64,000 nucleotides of DNA from assembly GCA_040506705.1 (NCBI GenBank), contig JBEVWG010000016.1:62001-126000 (forward strand), in the 5' to 3' direction. Position numbers and translations under genes: made by a program. Under the pieces are notes generated by a model that saw only the letters and a program-made list of their open reading frames with translations, was not told the DNA's origin and did not search any database. Source of the DNA: Thiodiazotropha sp040506705 (lineage in GTDB: Bacteria; Pseudomonadota; Gammaproteobacteria; Chromatiales; Chromatiaceae). Positions 7,734 through 16,567 of this stretch are shown in pieces (position 1 is the stretch's first letter; each line of letters opens with the position of its first letter).

Positions 7734-8966
7734 ATGTCATCGTTCAACACCAATCTATTAACCATGGCACTGCGAAATCTTGTGGGGCACCCTCGACGTA
7801 CCCTGCTGACTGCAGGTGCTATTTCTGTCGGCCTTGCTTCATTGATCTTCCTTTGGGGATTCAATGAGGGTCTTCACCGAAACATGCTCGGCAATTTTCA
7901 GAAAGCAATCATCGGTACTCTACAAATACACCGTGAAGGCTTTTTTCAACAACCCAACCTCTCACTGGCTATCCCCAATGCTGATAGAGTCTCCAACGCT
8001 CTTGAGAGTGCTGGCGTTGAAAACTACAGTCAGCGACTGGAATCATTTGGCCTGGCGGCTTCGGATAGCACCACCCAAGGGGTGATGCTGATCGGCATGG
8101 ATCCAGTCAATGAAACAAGAGTTACCGAACTTAATAGACGAATCGGCATTGGCCGCTTTCTACAACCGGATGACAGTTACACACTAATACTTGGTGCAAC
8201 GACAGCAAACAACCTTCAGGTCAATCTCGGAGATGAGGTAATCATAATCGGCTATGACCGATATGGTGCAATGATCGCTGAATCATTCACACTGGTTGGC
8301 ATCATCACCAGTGGTGAAATGGGCCTTGATAAGGGTATGGCCATCACCAGCCTTGCAACGCTCCAGGAGATGGTAGATATGCAAGCACGTGTAACAACCT
8401 TTGTGATCAATATCGATGAGAAACTGCTTCCCGAGTTGATTACAAATCTTAATCTTGCGCTATCCGACGAAAATCTAGAGATCATGCCCTGGTATATTAT
8501 GTTTCCGGTAATGAAGGAGTGGGTTACTCTGCACAATGGTTTTCTCTTCCTCTTCCTTGGGGTTGTACTCTTTATTGTCTTGGCCGGAGAGTTGAATACC
8601 TTACTGTTATCCATGTTGGATAGAACCCGGGAATTCGGGATTCTGATGGCCATCGGTACTACCCGTCGACAGATTGCGCTGTTGATGATGACTGAGGCGG
8701 GGATCATCGGTATTTTAGGTATTCTGCTTGGAATCCTGCTTGGGTATACCCTAATTTCAATCACAGGAATGGTCGGCATTGATCTCTCAATTCTACTTGG
8801 ATCGACCTCTCGATTTTATGTCGACCCATTGATCTATCCCCATTTAAAACTTGACCATCTCGGCATCACTGCCAGTGCCATTTTCTTCGCCTCTATCCTC
8901 TCCAGCATCTACCCAGCCTGGCGAGCCAGCCTGCTTCAGCCAGTCGAGGCAATTCGAAATGGTTAG
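7734..8966 (+). CDS. ABC transporter permease, FtsX/LolC type (first)
   Basis: A 410-residue inner-membrane permease with the MacB/LolC layout: one N-terminal membrane segment after ALRNLVGHPRRTLL (residues 10-45), a large periplasmic domain (about 50-265), then three C-terminal segments of the FtsX domain with REFGILMAIGTTRRQI. The protein ends in IYPAWRASLLQPVEAIR, typical of the family. The start at 7734 has a poor ribosome-binding site; an ATG at 7764 is possible. It overlaps the next permease by 8 bases, so the two are translationally coupled and probably form a heterodimer, as LolC and LolE do. Confidence 0.88.
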   Translation: MSSFNTNLLTMALRNLVGHPRRTLLTAGAISVGLASLIFLWGFNEGLHRNMLGNFQKAIIGTLQIHREGFFQQPNLSLAIPNADRVSNALESAGVENYSQRLESFGLAASDSTTQGVMLIGMDPVNETRVTELNRRIGIGRFLQPDDSYTLILGATTANNLQVNLGDEVIIIGYDRYGAMIAESFTLVGIITSGEMGLDKGMAITSLATLQEMVDMQARVTTFVINIDEKLLPELITNLNLALSDENLEIMPWYIMFPVMKEWVTLHNGFLFLFLGVVLFIVLAGELNTLLLSMLDRTREFGILMAIGTTRRQIALLMMTEAGIIGILGILLGILLGYTLISITGMVGIDLSILLGSTSRFYVDPLIYPHLKLDHLGITASAIFFASILSSIYPAWRASLLQPVEAIRNG

Positions 8967-10209
8967 CCGAACACGCCTCGGGCCTCTGACCTATCTTGCA
9001 CTGGCATATCGTAATTTATTACGAAACCGCCGACGTACAACCATCACCTTGTTGACCATGATTTTTGGTATCGCCACATTGACCCTACTGAGTGCGCTCA
9101 ATGATGGTTGGCTGAGCCAAATGAAGACCAACTTTATTCTTAGCTTTACCGGGCATGTTCAAATCCACGCTAAAGGGTTCGAAGTTTCACAAAATCTGCG
9201 CGATCAAATTTCAAATCCGGAGGAGATCACCCGATTCATGGAGTCCTATCCGGAAATTTTCGGCTGGACTGAACGCATTCGAACTTCAGGACTTGCTTCA
9301 GTCAGCGGCAGCAGCGCCGGCGTGCAAATCATGGCCACTGATCCAGAGCAGGAGACATGGGTCACCTCCATGGATCAAAGTGTCAAATCGGGTCGCTGGC
9401 TGCAGCCAGGTATGACAAATGACCTGCTATTAGGCCTGACCATCGCTCAAAATCTAGGTGCTGAATTAGGTGACCGGGTAGTTCTCATGACTCAGCGCCC
9501 CAGTGGCGAGATGATCTCTGAGGTCTTCTATTTACGAGGAATATTGGAGACAGGGGCGCCACAAATAGATCGCACCCTGGCATTGATCACCCTTAAGGGT
9601 GCGCAGCAATGGTTGCAGATGCAGCAGGCAGTTACCGATATCGTGATAAGAGCAGACGAACACCATCAGACTGATAAACTATATCGTCTATTCGCCCAAC
9701 AACTATCTGAGAACACCTATGAAATCATGCCCTGGCAGGAGCTTGATCCAATGGTCAGACAGTGGCTCGAATTCAGTGACGCCTATGGATTAGTGATCTT
9801 GATTGTTGTCATTGTGCTGGTACTCACTGAGATCCTCAACACCATGCTGATCTCCCTTCATGAACGCCAAAAAGAGTTGGGCGTAATGATCGCGATCGGT
9901 ACCAAACCCTATCAACTCTTTTTTATGCTATTGCTTGAAGCTGTACTGTTAATCCTGATTGGCGCTATTTTGGGTTATCTTGTCGCAGGCCTTATAGTCT
10001 ACGCACTCGCTGATTCCGGCATAGACCTGACAGGTTACTCCAATGCCTTTGAATTTTTCTATATGGATCCGGTTATCCATCCCCAGTTGACCCAAAACTC
10101 AGCCATTAAAATTCTTCTGGCCTCCCTTACGGCTACACTACTTGCAGGTATCTACCCGGCATGGAAAGCCACTCGATTGTCACTTAGTCAGGCACTACGT
10201 ATCCAATAG
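8959..10209 (+). CDS. ABC transporter permease, FtsX/LolE type (second)
   Basis: A 416-residue paralogue of the preceding permease with the same one-plus-three membrane layout: ALAYRNLLRNRRRTT near residue 15, a periplasmic domain, then HERQKELGVMIAIGTKPYQL and the ending IYPAWKATRLSLSQALRI. I take the ATG at 8959, which overlaps the previous stop as ATGGTTAG. An in-frame ATG at 8851 would sit deep inside the upstream gene and add 36 residues with no family similarity. Confidence 0.88.
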   Translation: MVSRTRLGPLTYLALAYRNLLRNRRRTTITLLTMIFGIATLTLLSALNDGWLSQMKTNFILSFTGHVQIHAKGFEVSQNLRDQISNPEEITRFMESYPEIFGWTERIRTSGLASVSGSSAGVQIMATDPEQETWVTSMDQSVKSGRWLQPGMTNDLLLGLTIAQNLGAELGDRVVLMTQRPSGEMISEVFYLRGILETGAPQIDRTLALITLKGAQQWLQMQQAVTDIVIRADEHHQTDKLYRLFAQQLSENTYEIMPWQELDPMVRQWLEFSDAYGLVILIVVIVLVLTEILNTMLISLHERQKELGVMIAIGTKPYQLFFMLLLEAVLLILIGAILGYLVAGLIVYALADSGIDLTGYSNAFEFFYMDPVIHPQLTQNSAIKILLASLTATLLAGIYPAWKATRLSLSQALRIQ

Positions 10210-10216
10210 GTTGCCC

Positions 10217-11050
10217 ATGTCAGAAGAAAACGCTACAACCATTATCCGAACCAGTGACCTGCATAAGTGCTACTGGGTAGGCACCATGCCCTACCCTGCA
10301 CTTCACGGTATCAATCTGGAGATTAAAGCGGGCGAGTTCGTAGTGCTTGCCGGACGATCAGGATCGGGAAAAAGCACGCTATTGAATATAGTTGGCTCCT
10401 TGGAGTCTGCTGATCGTGGCAAGGTTGAAGTTCTGAACCAGGATATTCTTGGCATGACAGGTGATCAGCGCACCCAGTTTCGTCTTGACCATATCGGCTT
10501 TGTATTCCAGGCCTATAACCTGATTCGCGTATTGAGTGCTCGTGAAAATGTCGCTTATGTCTGTCAACTCCAGGGTAAAAGCAGACAGGAGAGTATGGAG
10601 ATCGCCAACCATTGGCTGCATCAGGTAGAGATCGAACATCTGGGATACCGACGTCCCGATCAACTCTCTGGTGGACAGCAACAACGGGTTGCCGTTGCCC
10701 GTGCTCTTGCTACAGAGCCAAAAATCATTCTAGCTGATGAACCAACCGCAAACCTGGATTCAATTACCGGCAGACACCTGGTAGAGCTGATGCACTCATT
10801 GAATGAACGCCTGGGTACCACCTTTCTGATTTCATCTCATGACCCGGATGTTAAGAGAGCAGCCAGCCGTTTGATCAAATTAAGCGACGGCTGCATTGTC
10901 AACGATTGGGATGAATCACCGAACCCACCTGCCTCACTAGCTATAACCTGTCCTTTACGCAATCTGCCATTCACTGAGCGTATGCGACTCTTTTTCAAAC
11001 ATCGCCGCAACCGACAAACAGAGCATAATAAAACTTCCAGACGATCCTGA
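10217..11050 (+). CDS. ABC transporter ATP-binding protein, LolD/MacB type
   Basis: A 277-residue ATPase with Walker A GRSGSGKS (near residue 48), Q-loop FVFQAYNLI, signature LSGGQQQRVAVARAL, Walker B IILADEPTANLD and H-loop SSHD. This is the LolD/MacB/FtsE subclass that pairs with FtsX-type permeases. A basic, Arg/His-rich tail of about 40 residues is longer than in LolD. The ATG at 10217 is used; the frame runs back to 10142 within the permease gene. This class drives lipoprotein release or mechanotransmission; with the LolA-like gene it suggests a second Lol-like extraction machine. Confidence 0.88.
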   Translation: MSEENATTIIRTSDLHKCYWVGTMPYPALHGINLEIKAGEFVVLAGRSGSGKSTLLNIVGSLESADRGKVEVLNQDILGMTGDQRTQFRLDHIGFVFQAYNLIRVLSARENVAYVCQLQGKSRQESMEIANHWLHQVEIEHLGYRRPDQLSGGQQQRVAVARALATEPKIILADEPTANLDSITGRHLVELMHSLNERLGTTFLISSHDPDVKRAASRLIKLSDGCIVNDWDESPNPPASLAITCPLRNLPFTERMRLFFKHRRNRQTEHNKTSRRS

Positions 11051-11081
11051 TATCTGCACTTGAGGGTTAGATATCAGCGGT

Positions 11082-11152
11082 CACCAGCATCGCAATATGG
11101 TCAATGCAGTAGACACATTATTTAACAGTGGTTGACTGATGTAGATACCCAG
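11082..11152 (-). pseudogene. Decayed copy of the 3' end of the MMPL transporter gene
   Basis: These 71 bases match 11391-11461 inside the intact transporter gene with scattered substitutions and a one-base gap; AATATGGTCAATGC and CTGACTGATGTAGATACCCA are shared. In the transporter frame the copy reads LGIYISQPLL, then loses the frame. It is a remnant of a duplication or of a second transporter gene, and abuts the hairpin repeat at 11157. Confidence 0.7.
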
Positions 11153-11156
11153 CAAG

Positions 11157-11238
11157 GTAGCCTGGATGGAGTGGAACGGAATCCGGGGTGCTCGGTGCGC
11201 TTAATCCCCTGGATTCCACTGCACTCCATCCAGGCTAC
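11157..11238. repeat. REP-like inverted repeat
   Basis: Arms GTAGCCTGGATGGAGTG... (11157-11188) and its complement (11206-11238) differ by a few bases and one gap and enclose a 17-base spacer. The arm resembles the GTAGCC-GGATGGAG-GGAATCC repeat scattered through many gammaproteobacterial genomes (from memory, not searched). It lies between the convergent ABC and MMPL operons. Confidence 0.8.
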
Positions 11239-11283
11239 GACATCTATGAATAGAGGATAGATCTCTTTCTCATCAGCAGGACA

Positions 11284-11310
11284 ATAAAAAAGCCGGCATA
11301 AAGCCGGCTT
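11284..11310 (-). terminator. Intrinsic terminator of the MMPL operon
   Basis: On the minus strand AAGCCGGC-TTTAT-GCCGGCTT is followed by TTTTATT. It stands 35 bases after the MMPL stop and is a textbook rho-independent terminator. Confidence 0.8.
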
Positions 11311-11344
11311 GAAATCATACTGAGACTAAGCCCAGTTAACTTTT

Positions 11345-14110
11345 CTAGTTTTTATATTCACCAAATACAAATTTTGGTTTCAGCCAGGCTACCAGCATCG
11401 GCAATATGGTCAATGCGGTAACTACATCGATTAACAGTGCCTGACTGATGTAGATACCCAGTCCCCAGGTGTTTGCCAGATCAGTATTCAACAATGGGAT
11501 GAAACAGCCCAAAAGCACAACCACAGAGATGATTACCGCCGAGCCGGTGGTATTCAGGGTGTTGACCAATGACTGCTGCCAGTTACCCGCTGTTGCCTGC
11601 ATCTCCTCTTTGAGCCGGGACATCATGTAGATGCCGTAATCGATTCCCAACCCCATGGCGATACTCAGTGCCACTTGCAGATGGAATGCGAGATTACCCG
11701 ACCAGTTCTGGACACTGGTCATATAACCACCCAGGCCATATTGGGCGAACAAGGTGATGAACAGCAACACCATTAAAATACTGGAGACGATCAAGGAGCG
11801 GAAAATCAGAGCGGCAATAACGAATACTGCTGCGGCGGTTAACAGAGGACCAGAGAGCCAGTTATCCACCGCCACCTCACGGGTAGCCTCTGTAGCACCG
11901 AGAAACCCGCCCAAGCCTGGTGTGACATAACCGGGGCCATCAACGGAGAGTTCATTGGTGTCACCTGAGAGATCGGAAACAGGCCCTGAACGCAGGCCAA
12001 AGTTAACCTTCTGGAATCCTACATCATTTTTATGGTCTTCAATATATTGCTGAATATCCATCGTGACCTGGTGCGTCTCTACAGGATCCATGGTGTTGAC
12101 AAAGCCCATCACCACACCTTCATTCCAATTCTTCATGACGAAGGAGTCCATATCCCCCTCTTCAGTCATTGTCTCCAATAGACCGTTGTAGAGCTGAACT
12201 ATGTCATCACCACCCCTGTCATCATCTGGATCGATAGAACGAAGTTTTGCTGAGGTTGGGATATATAGATCTTTAACATCCGGTTGCTCTCCCGGTTCTG
12301 CAGTCAACAGCATATTTACCAAACGAATATATTGTGCATAAGATCCGGTAAAACCGATAAATGGATGGGCTCTCATCCACTCTTCGAGGGCCTCTATATC
12401 AGCCAGGACATCTGCCTGATTGAAAATGCCCTGAGCACCGCATGGATCTGGATCCCAACATCCCAGTTCAGCCTTGGCTCTCTCACACTGTGCGATCTTC
12501 TCTAGTGGATCCTCTATGTCATAGATCTCCTCAGGAAAATAGGTCTCAACACAGAGTTCAGCCGTTGGCTCCTTGCCACGAATTGGAATAGAAACCGAAA
12601 TCACACCAGGCATGATATCGTTCAGACGCTCGATATGCTGAATGGTTATCGACTTTTCCTTAAAGGCGGCGCGGGAGTAGTTAATACCCTTTTCCACACC
12701 TGGCATCAGATCTTTACTGGTGCCGTTCAGAATATCTGTCTCGTAGACAGACCAACCCATGATCGCCACAACAATGCCAATAGGAATCAATTTTCCTGGG
12801 CCGGTTAGCAGCCCGGAGATAAAACCACCAACCTTTGATTCCCATGCATGCTCGTGCCCCGCTTTAGTCTCGCTTGAACTACACGGAAAGGTCATCATCA
12901 GCAGCGGTATGAGGGTCGTGGTGGTGAACAAAAGAGTCAGCATACCGAACATGCCGAAATAGGCGTATGCCTTGTAAAACGAGATATCCACCGTGGCAAG
13001 GGTCGCAAAACCGACCATATCGGTAACGATAGACAAGCTTGCAGGCACGATTGTATGGGATATGGAAACCCTTGCAGCGGATTCACAACTGCCTGATGCA
13101 GCCTGCTCCTGCATAAACCGCCGGGTTACCTGAACGGAGTGACCAATACCAATGGCCAGCAGCAACATTGGGGTCAATACCATCATGGTAGTAAGTTTAA
13201 ATGCAGAAAAACCCATCAATCCGAGTGTCAGTATAATGGTTGCACTGACACCAATGATCGGAAACAGGGATCCTCTCCAGTTACGAAATTCAAACCAAAG
13301 CGCAGCAATAACAATCGCAAAGGAGATGACAAACAGCCACCATTTATTCACCAGGTCGGCTAACATCCAGGCCAGGAAGTAGGGCTCACCTGCGACCAAG
13401 ACTTCGAATCTCTCATCCTCACTATACTCATCCATCATGGCGCGAATTTCACGCACCCAGGGGAGATAGATCTCCTTAACATCATCGGTATAGTCGCCAA
13501 TGATGTAGAGGGACTTGGCAGTACAGTTTTTGGAATCCTTATCCTTGAATTCACACTTATTCCCTTCAGCATCCTCGAAACCGATCAACATCGGCCCTAT
13601 TACAGGATTGTTTTCCACACCATCTTTCAGAAAAACAAGCTGCTGCTCCGCTTTTTCCGCTTCACTGCTGATGCCCTCGGTCGGTATCAGGCGTTTGAAT
13701 ACCAGACCATTCTCATCAGCACCCATGTATTTGATCTTTTTCGCAGCTATATCAATAAAGTTGGACTCACGGGCAGTGGGTAGATTCACCAAACGATTGT
13801 GTATCTCTTGAACCTTATTAACAAACCAGCCTTTGTAAACATCACCTTCGTTGATCCGCAAGGTGAAAACCATCAGGTTTCCCATGCCGAAGTTGTGCTC
13901 TGCATAGAGATTGGTTGCCACGTAGCGATTGCTGGGGGGTAATAGTGTGTCTGGATCGTTGCGCATATCCAGATTTTTTATCTGCAGGGCAGCCACAATA
14001 GTGACCACCAGAAGGATCAGCATCAGAGGCCAACGGAATTTTATGACAAAATCCGCATAGCGCTCAGCCATAGAGTTATTAGTTTGATTATTAGATGCAG
14101 AGCCGCTCAT
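11345..14110 (-). CDS. MMPL/RND-superfamily transporter
   Basis: A 921-residue inner-membrane protein with two repeats of one plus five membrane segments: an N-terminal segment at WPLMLILLVVTIVAAL, a periplasmic loop, then WWLFVISFAIVIAALWF and on through about residue 430; and a second set from about 730 to 915 with MGLGIDYGIYMMSRLKEE. It resembles COG1033 and HpnN-type exporters of hydrophobic cargo. Cys residues occur in both periplasmic domains. I choose the ATG at 14110, since GAGGAG lies 8 bases upstream, over the frame opening at 14161. It is the third gene of the minus-strand operon, after the LolA-like and DUF1302-type genes. The substrate is unknown. Confidence 0.9.
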   Translation of the reverse strand: MSGSASNNQTNNSMAERYADFVIKFRWPLMLILLVVTIVAALQIKNLDMRNDPDTLLPPSNRYVATNLYAEHNFGMGNLMVFTLRINEGDVYKGWFVNKVQEIHNRLVNLPTARESNFIDIAAKKIKYMGADENGLVFKRLIPTEGISSEAEKAEQQLVFLKDGVENNPVIGPMLIGFEDAEGNKCEFKDKDSKNCTAKSLYIIGDYTDDVKEIYLPWVREIRAMMDEYSEDERFEVLVAGEPYFLAWMLADLVNKWWLFVISFAIVIAALWFEFRNWRGSLFPIIGVSATIILTLGLMGFSAFKLTTMMVLTPMLLLAIGIGHSVQVTRRFMQEQAASGSCESAARVSISHTIVPASLSIVTDMVGFATLATVDISFYKAYAYFGMFGMLTLLFTTTTLIPLLMMTFPCSSSETKAGHEHAWESKVGGFISGLLTGPGKLIPIGIVVAIMGWSVYETDILNGTSKDLMPGVEKGINYSRAAFKEKSITIQHIERLNDIMPGVISVSIPIRGKEPTAELCVETYFPEEIYDIEDPLEKIAQCERAKAELGCWDPDPCGAQGIFNQADVLADIEALEEWMRAHPFIGFTGSYAQYIRLVNMLLTAEPGEQPDVKDLYIPTSAKLRSIDPDDDRGGDDIVQLYNGLLETMTEEGDMDSFVMKNWNEGVVMGFVNTMDPVETHQVTMDIQQYIEDHKNDVGFQKVNFGLRSGPVSDLSGDTNELSVDGPGYVTPGLGGFLGATEATREVAVDNWLSGPLLTAAAVFVIAALIFRSLIVSSILMVLLFITLFAQYGLGGYMTSVQNWSGNLAFHLQVALSIAMGLGIDYGIYMMSRLKEEMQATAGNWQQSLVNTLNTTGSAVIISVVVLLGCFIPLLNTDLANTWGLGIYISQALLIDVVTALTILPMLVAWLKPKFVFGEYKN

Positions 14111-14210
14111 GGCCCATACTCCTCGATATCTCTGCGATTTGGCAGGCGCCCGCACAGACAAGTGCGAACGCCTGCTTCCGAAGGGTTAACTCAAGTAACT
14201 CCGTTAGAAA

Positions 14211-16427
14211 TTACTCAAAGATCCATTTCAGACCCACTTGGAAGTTAGAGGAGTCTCTGAACTGGCCAAAGGTAGTGTTTTCATCACCCCAATAGTTGTT
14301 CCACTCCACTGAAGCAAGCAAGGTATCGGTGAAGGTATACTCCACATCGAAGCGATTCCACTTGCCGCCCCCTTCTTCGTAGATAAAGATATTGTTCCAA
14401 CGATGCTCCTGAGACTCGCCGAAAGGTTTGGAGAAAAAGATCGAATAGAACTCTTTATCTTCGTAACCCTTTTTCAAGCCATTCGCCAGATTCATTGTTG
14501 CAAAATCGGCGGTATAGCGGCTGCAATCCATGGTTACACCAGTTTGAGTCCGGCAGGTATCCGATTCTTCAATAAAGTCGAGATTGCGGAACTGAATAAA
14601 TTGACCGCTCACCAGCAGATTGGTGGCTACTGTAATATCTGCACCTATGACATACTTAAAGTAGTCAGCATCTTCCATTTTCAGCGCATTGGTCAGATCA
14701 CCGATACTCAGCAGAAACTTATCGATGACAGGCTGCTTCTCACCTTCATCGTAAAGAAACTCGCCTCTGAGCACTAATGGCACATCACCCACTTCCAGCG
14801 CATAATCGAATGAAGAGCCGATACTGTTGACTCGATGCAAGGTTTCAGTGAAACGCAATGTCGGCGCACCGGTTCCCATGGCAATCGGATCATTGAATGG
14901 GTTGCCATCAGCCAGGGCTGGCAATACAGCACTTGGATCCAATGCACCGGCATAGTTACCTGCACTGTCGTGAGCCAAAATGGTAGTCGCATTACCAGCT
15001 TCCCAATTCGCTCTGGCCTCATCTCTTGACAAACTGTTGGCTACATCAGGAACGAAGGTGTCATTCTGCTGTGGACCAGGTGTGCCATTGGTATCAAAAA
15101 ACAGTGTTGGCGCACGCTGTACGATCAACTCATCCCCTGCCGCATTATGCCAACTCAGGTCGATATCAGGATTACCGCCATAGTGGTAGAAATAGTTAAC
15201 AGACCAGTTCAAACCACCATCGGTAGAGTTTCTAAAACGAAATCCACCATTCACATCACTGTCATCGGGATAGTCTCTGACCCACTCAGTTTCGAATCCA
15301 GTCAATCCACCAGCTGCAGTGAAACTGGTAAAAGTATTGAATGTGGCAAAGGTCGCATTTGACATATATTCAAATGCTGAGGTCGCCGCTTGCGGCTGCC
15401 AGGTCACTTCAGTTGGATCTAACGGTGTCAGGCCGGTAATAGGCATCAGGTTGGTTTCGCCATAGTTACCGTTGGGATCATTAACACCTGGCGGGAAACC
15501 TGGTTGTCCAGTAAATCCGAACTGAGTAAATGCATTCAGTAACAGCCAACCTGGAGCGGCTAAAGGATCGGTAGGAACCGTCGGATTTAGAAGGCCGGGA
15601 GTAGTCTGAGCATCCCAGAAATTACCTGCAAAGCCGTCTACGGTTAAACCGGCAAACAGATTAAGACCCACCGGTAATGCACTACCGCCAGTGAAACCGC
15701 CACCCATTGCTGCACCGTTGAATGTCGCAGCCACATTACTCAATGCAGGAGCTATGTTGTAGAAACCATTTACCTTGCCACTGATCGTCTCCACACCTTT
15801 CATGAGGAATGGATGTCCAGCATCGCCATCGGAATTGAGGCCTGGAATCTTGTTCTCTTCAACCTGGGATACAATCAGCTGAATATTGCTGCTGTCACCA
15901 ATATTGCGCTCTGCATTGATCATCCAGATCGGTATGCGGGAGTCTTCCATGGCATTCTGGTTAAGCTCACGAAAATCGGTGGGATTGATGATATCCAGTA
16001 ACTTGATGCCATCGGCTGTTCCCCATACCACCTGCTGTTTACCAAGCCGTAAATCCCAATCTAATACGGTGGTATCCATGTAGAGTTCACGCAGATAGTC
16101 GTGTTGCGTATAGAGTCTGTGCCCTTCGTAGTCGTCGTTCACGCCTTCAGTGTCATAGATAAAATTCAGATCAGCATGCCAGGTAATCGAATCACCGACA
16201 TAACCGTTCATGAAGACTCGTGCTGAGTTTTCAAACTTCAGCAGATCCCCTTTATCGTGCCCCTCTTGATCCAGCATGGTATCGGCTTCGCCCGTTAGCT
16301 GACCATCTCTGGTAAAGACTGATGTCTCATTTTTCAAATAGCCGCTAATATCTACTTCAGCGAGGGCCGCACTGGGTACGACCAAGGCAAGCAGGATAGA
16401 CTGATACAACTTACAGCGTTTGAACAT
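14211..16427 (-). CDS. DUF1302-type outer-membrane beta-barrel protein
   Basis: A 738-residue exported protein with a signal peptide (cleavage after ALA near residue 23). The mature start EVDISGYLKNE, the segment LRLGKQQVVWGTADGIKLLD and the many alternating beta strands ending in the aromatic C-terminus VGLKWIFE match DUF1302 outer-membrane proteins. An insertion rich in Gly, Phe and Pro (about residues 200-380) makes it longer than many members. GGAGGAAGC provides a strong ribosome-binding site. Co-occurrence with MMPL transporters and LolA-like or DUF1329 proteins is known for this family, and suggests a cell-surface exit or entry port for a hydrophobic substrate. Confidence 0.85.
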   Translation of the reverse strand: MFKRCKLYQSILLALVVPSAALAEVDISGYLKNETSVFTRDGQLTGEADTMLDQEGHDKGDLLKFENSARVFMNGYVGDSITWHADLNFIYDTEGVNDDYEGHRLYTQHDYLRELYMDTTVLDWDLRLGKQQVVWGTADGIKLLDIINPTDFRELNQNAMEDSRIPIWMINAERNIGDSSNIQLIVSQVEENKIPGLNSDGDAGHPFLMKGVETISGKVNGFYNIAPALSNVAATFNGAAMGGGFTGGSALPVGLNLFAGLTVDGFAGNFWDAQTTPGLLNPTVPTDPLAAPGWLLLNAFTQFGFTGQPGFPPGVNDPNGNYGETNLMPITGLTPLDPTEVTWQPQAATSAFEYMSNATFATFNTFTSFTAAGGLTGFETEWVRDYPDDSDVNGGFRFRNSTDGGLNWSVNYFYHYGGNPDIDLSWHNAAGDELIVQRAPTLFFDTNGTPGPQQNDTFVPDVANSLSRDEARANWEAGNATTILAHDSAGNYAGALDPSAVLPALADGNPFNDPIAMGTGAPTLRFTETLHRVNSIGSSFDYALEVGDVPLVLRGEFLYDEGEKQPVIDKFLLSIGDLTNALKMEDADYFKYVIGADITVATNLLVSGQFIQFRNLDFIEESDTCRTQTGVTMDCSRYTADFATMNLANGLKKGYEDKEFYSIFFSKPFGESQEHRWNNIFIYEEGGGKWNRFDVEYTFTDTLLASVEWNNYWGDENTTFGQFRDSSNFQVGLKWIFE

Positions 16428-16530
16428 GAATGCTTCCTCCCGGATTCACTACTGCACAGTACCTCTTCCTTTGGCCTGTTGCGCGCAATGATGGTGTTGG
16501 CTGACCTGTGCTGATCAGCCGTATAACGTG

Positions 16531-16556
16531 GAAACACCCGAATAGTCGGGTGTTTC
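16531..16556. other. 11-base perfect hairpin between the LolA-like and DUF1302 genes
   Basis: GAAACACCCGA (16531-16541) pairs with TCGGGTGTTTC (16546-16556) around ATAG. A T-tract (ATTTTTTTA) follows on the plus strand, where there is no gene to terminate; for the operon on minus the tract is an A-run before the hairpin. It may stabilise or process the mRNA between the two genes. Confidence 0.6.
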
Positions 16557-16567
16557 GATTTTTTTAA

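Noticed and set aside
8851..8958. Upstream extension of the second permease
   Set aside because: It lies inside the first permease gene and reads as unrelated Ser/Pro-rich sequence; the overlap start at 8959 is better.
6902..11050. Canonical lolA-lolCDE operon
   Set aside because: The permeases and ATPase are of that class, but the first gene matches COG2834 rather than LolA, and the operon lacks lolB, so I call it Lol-like only.
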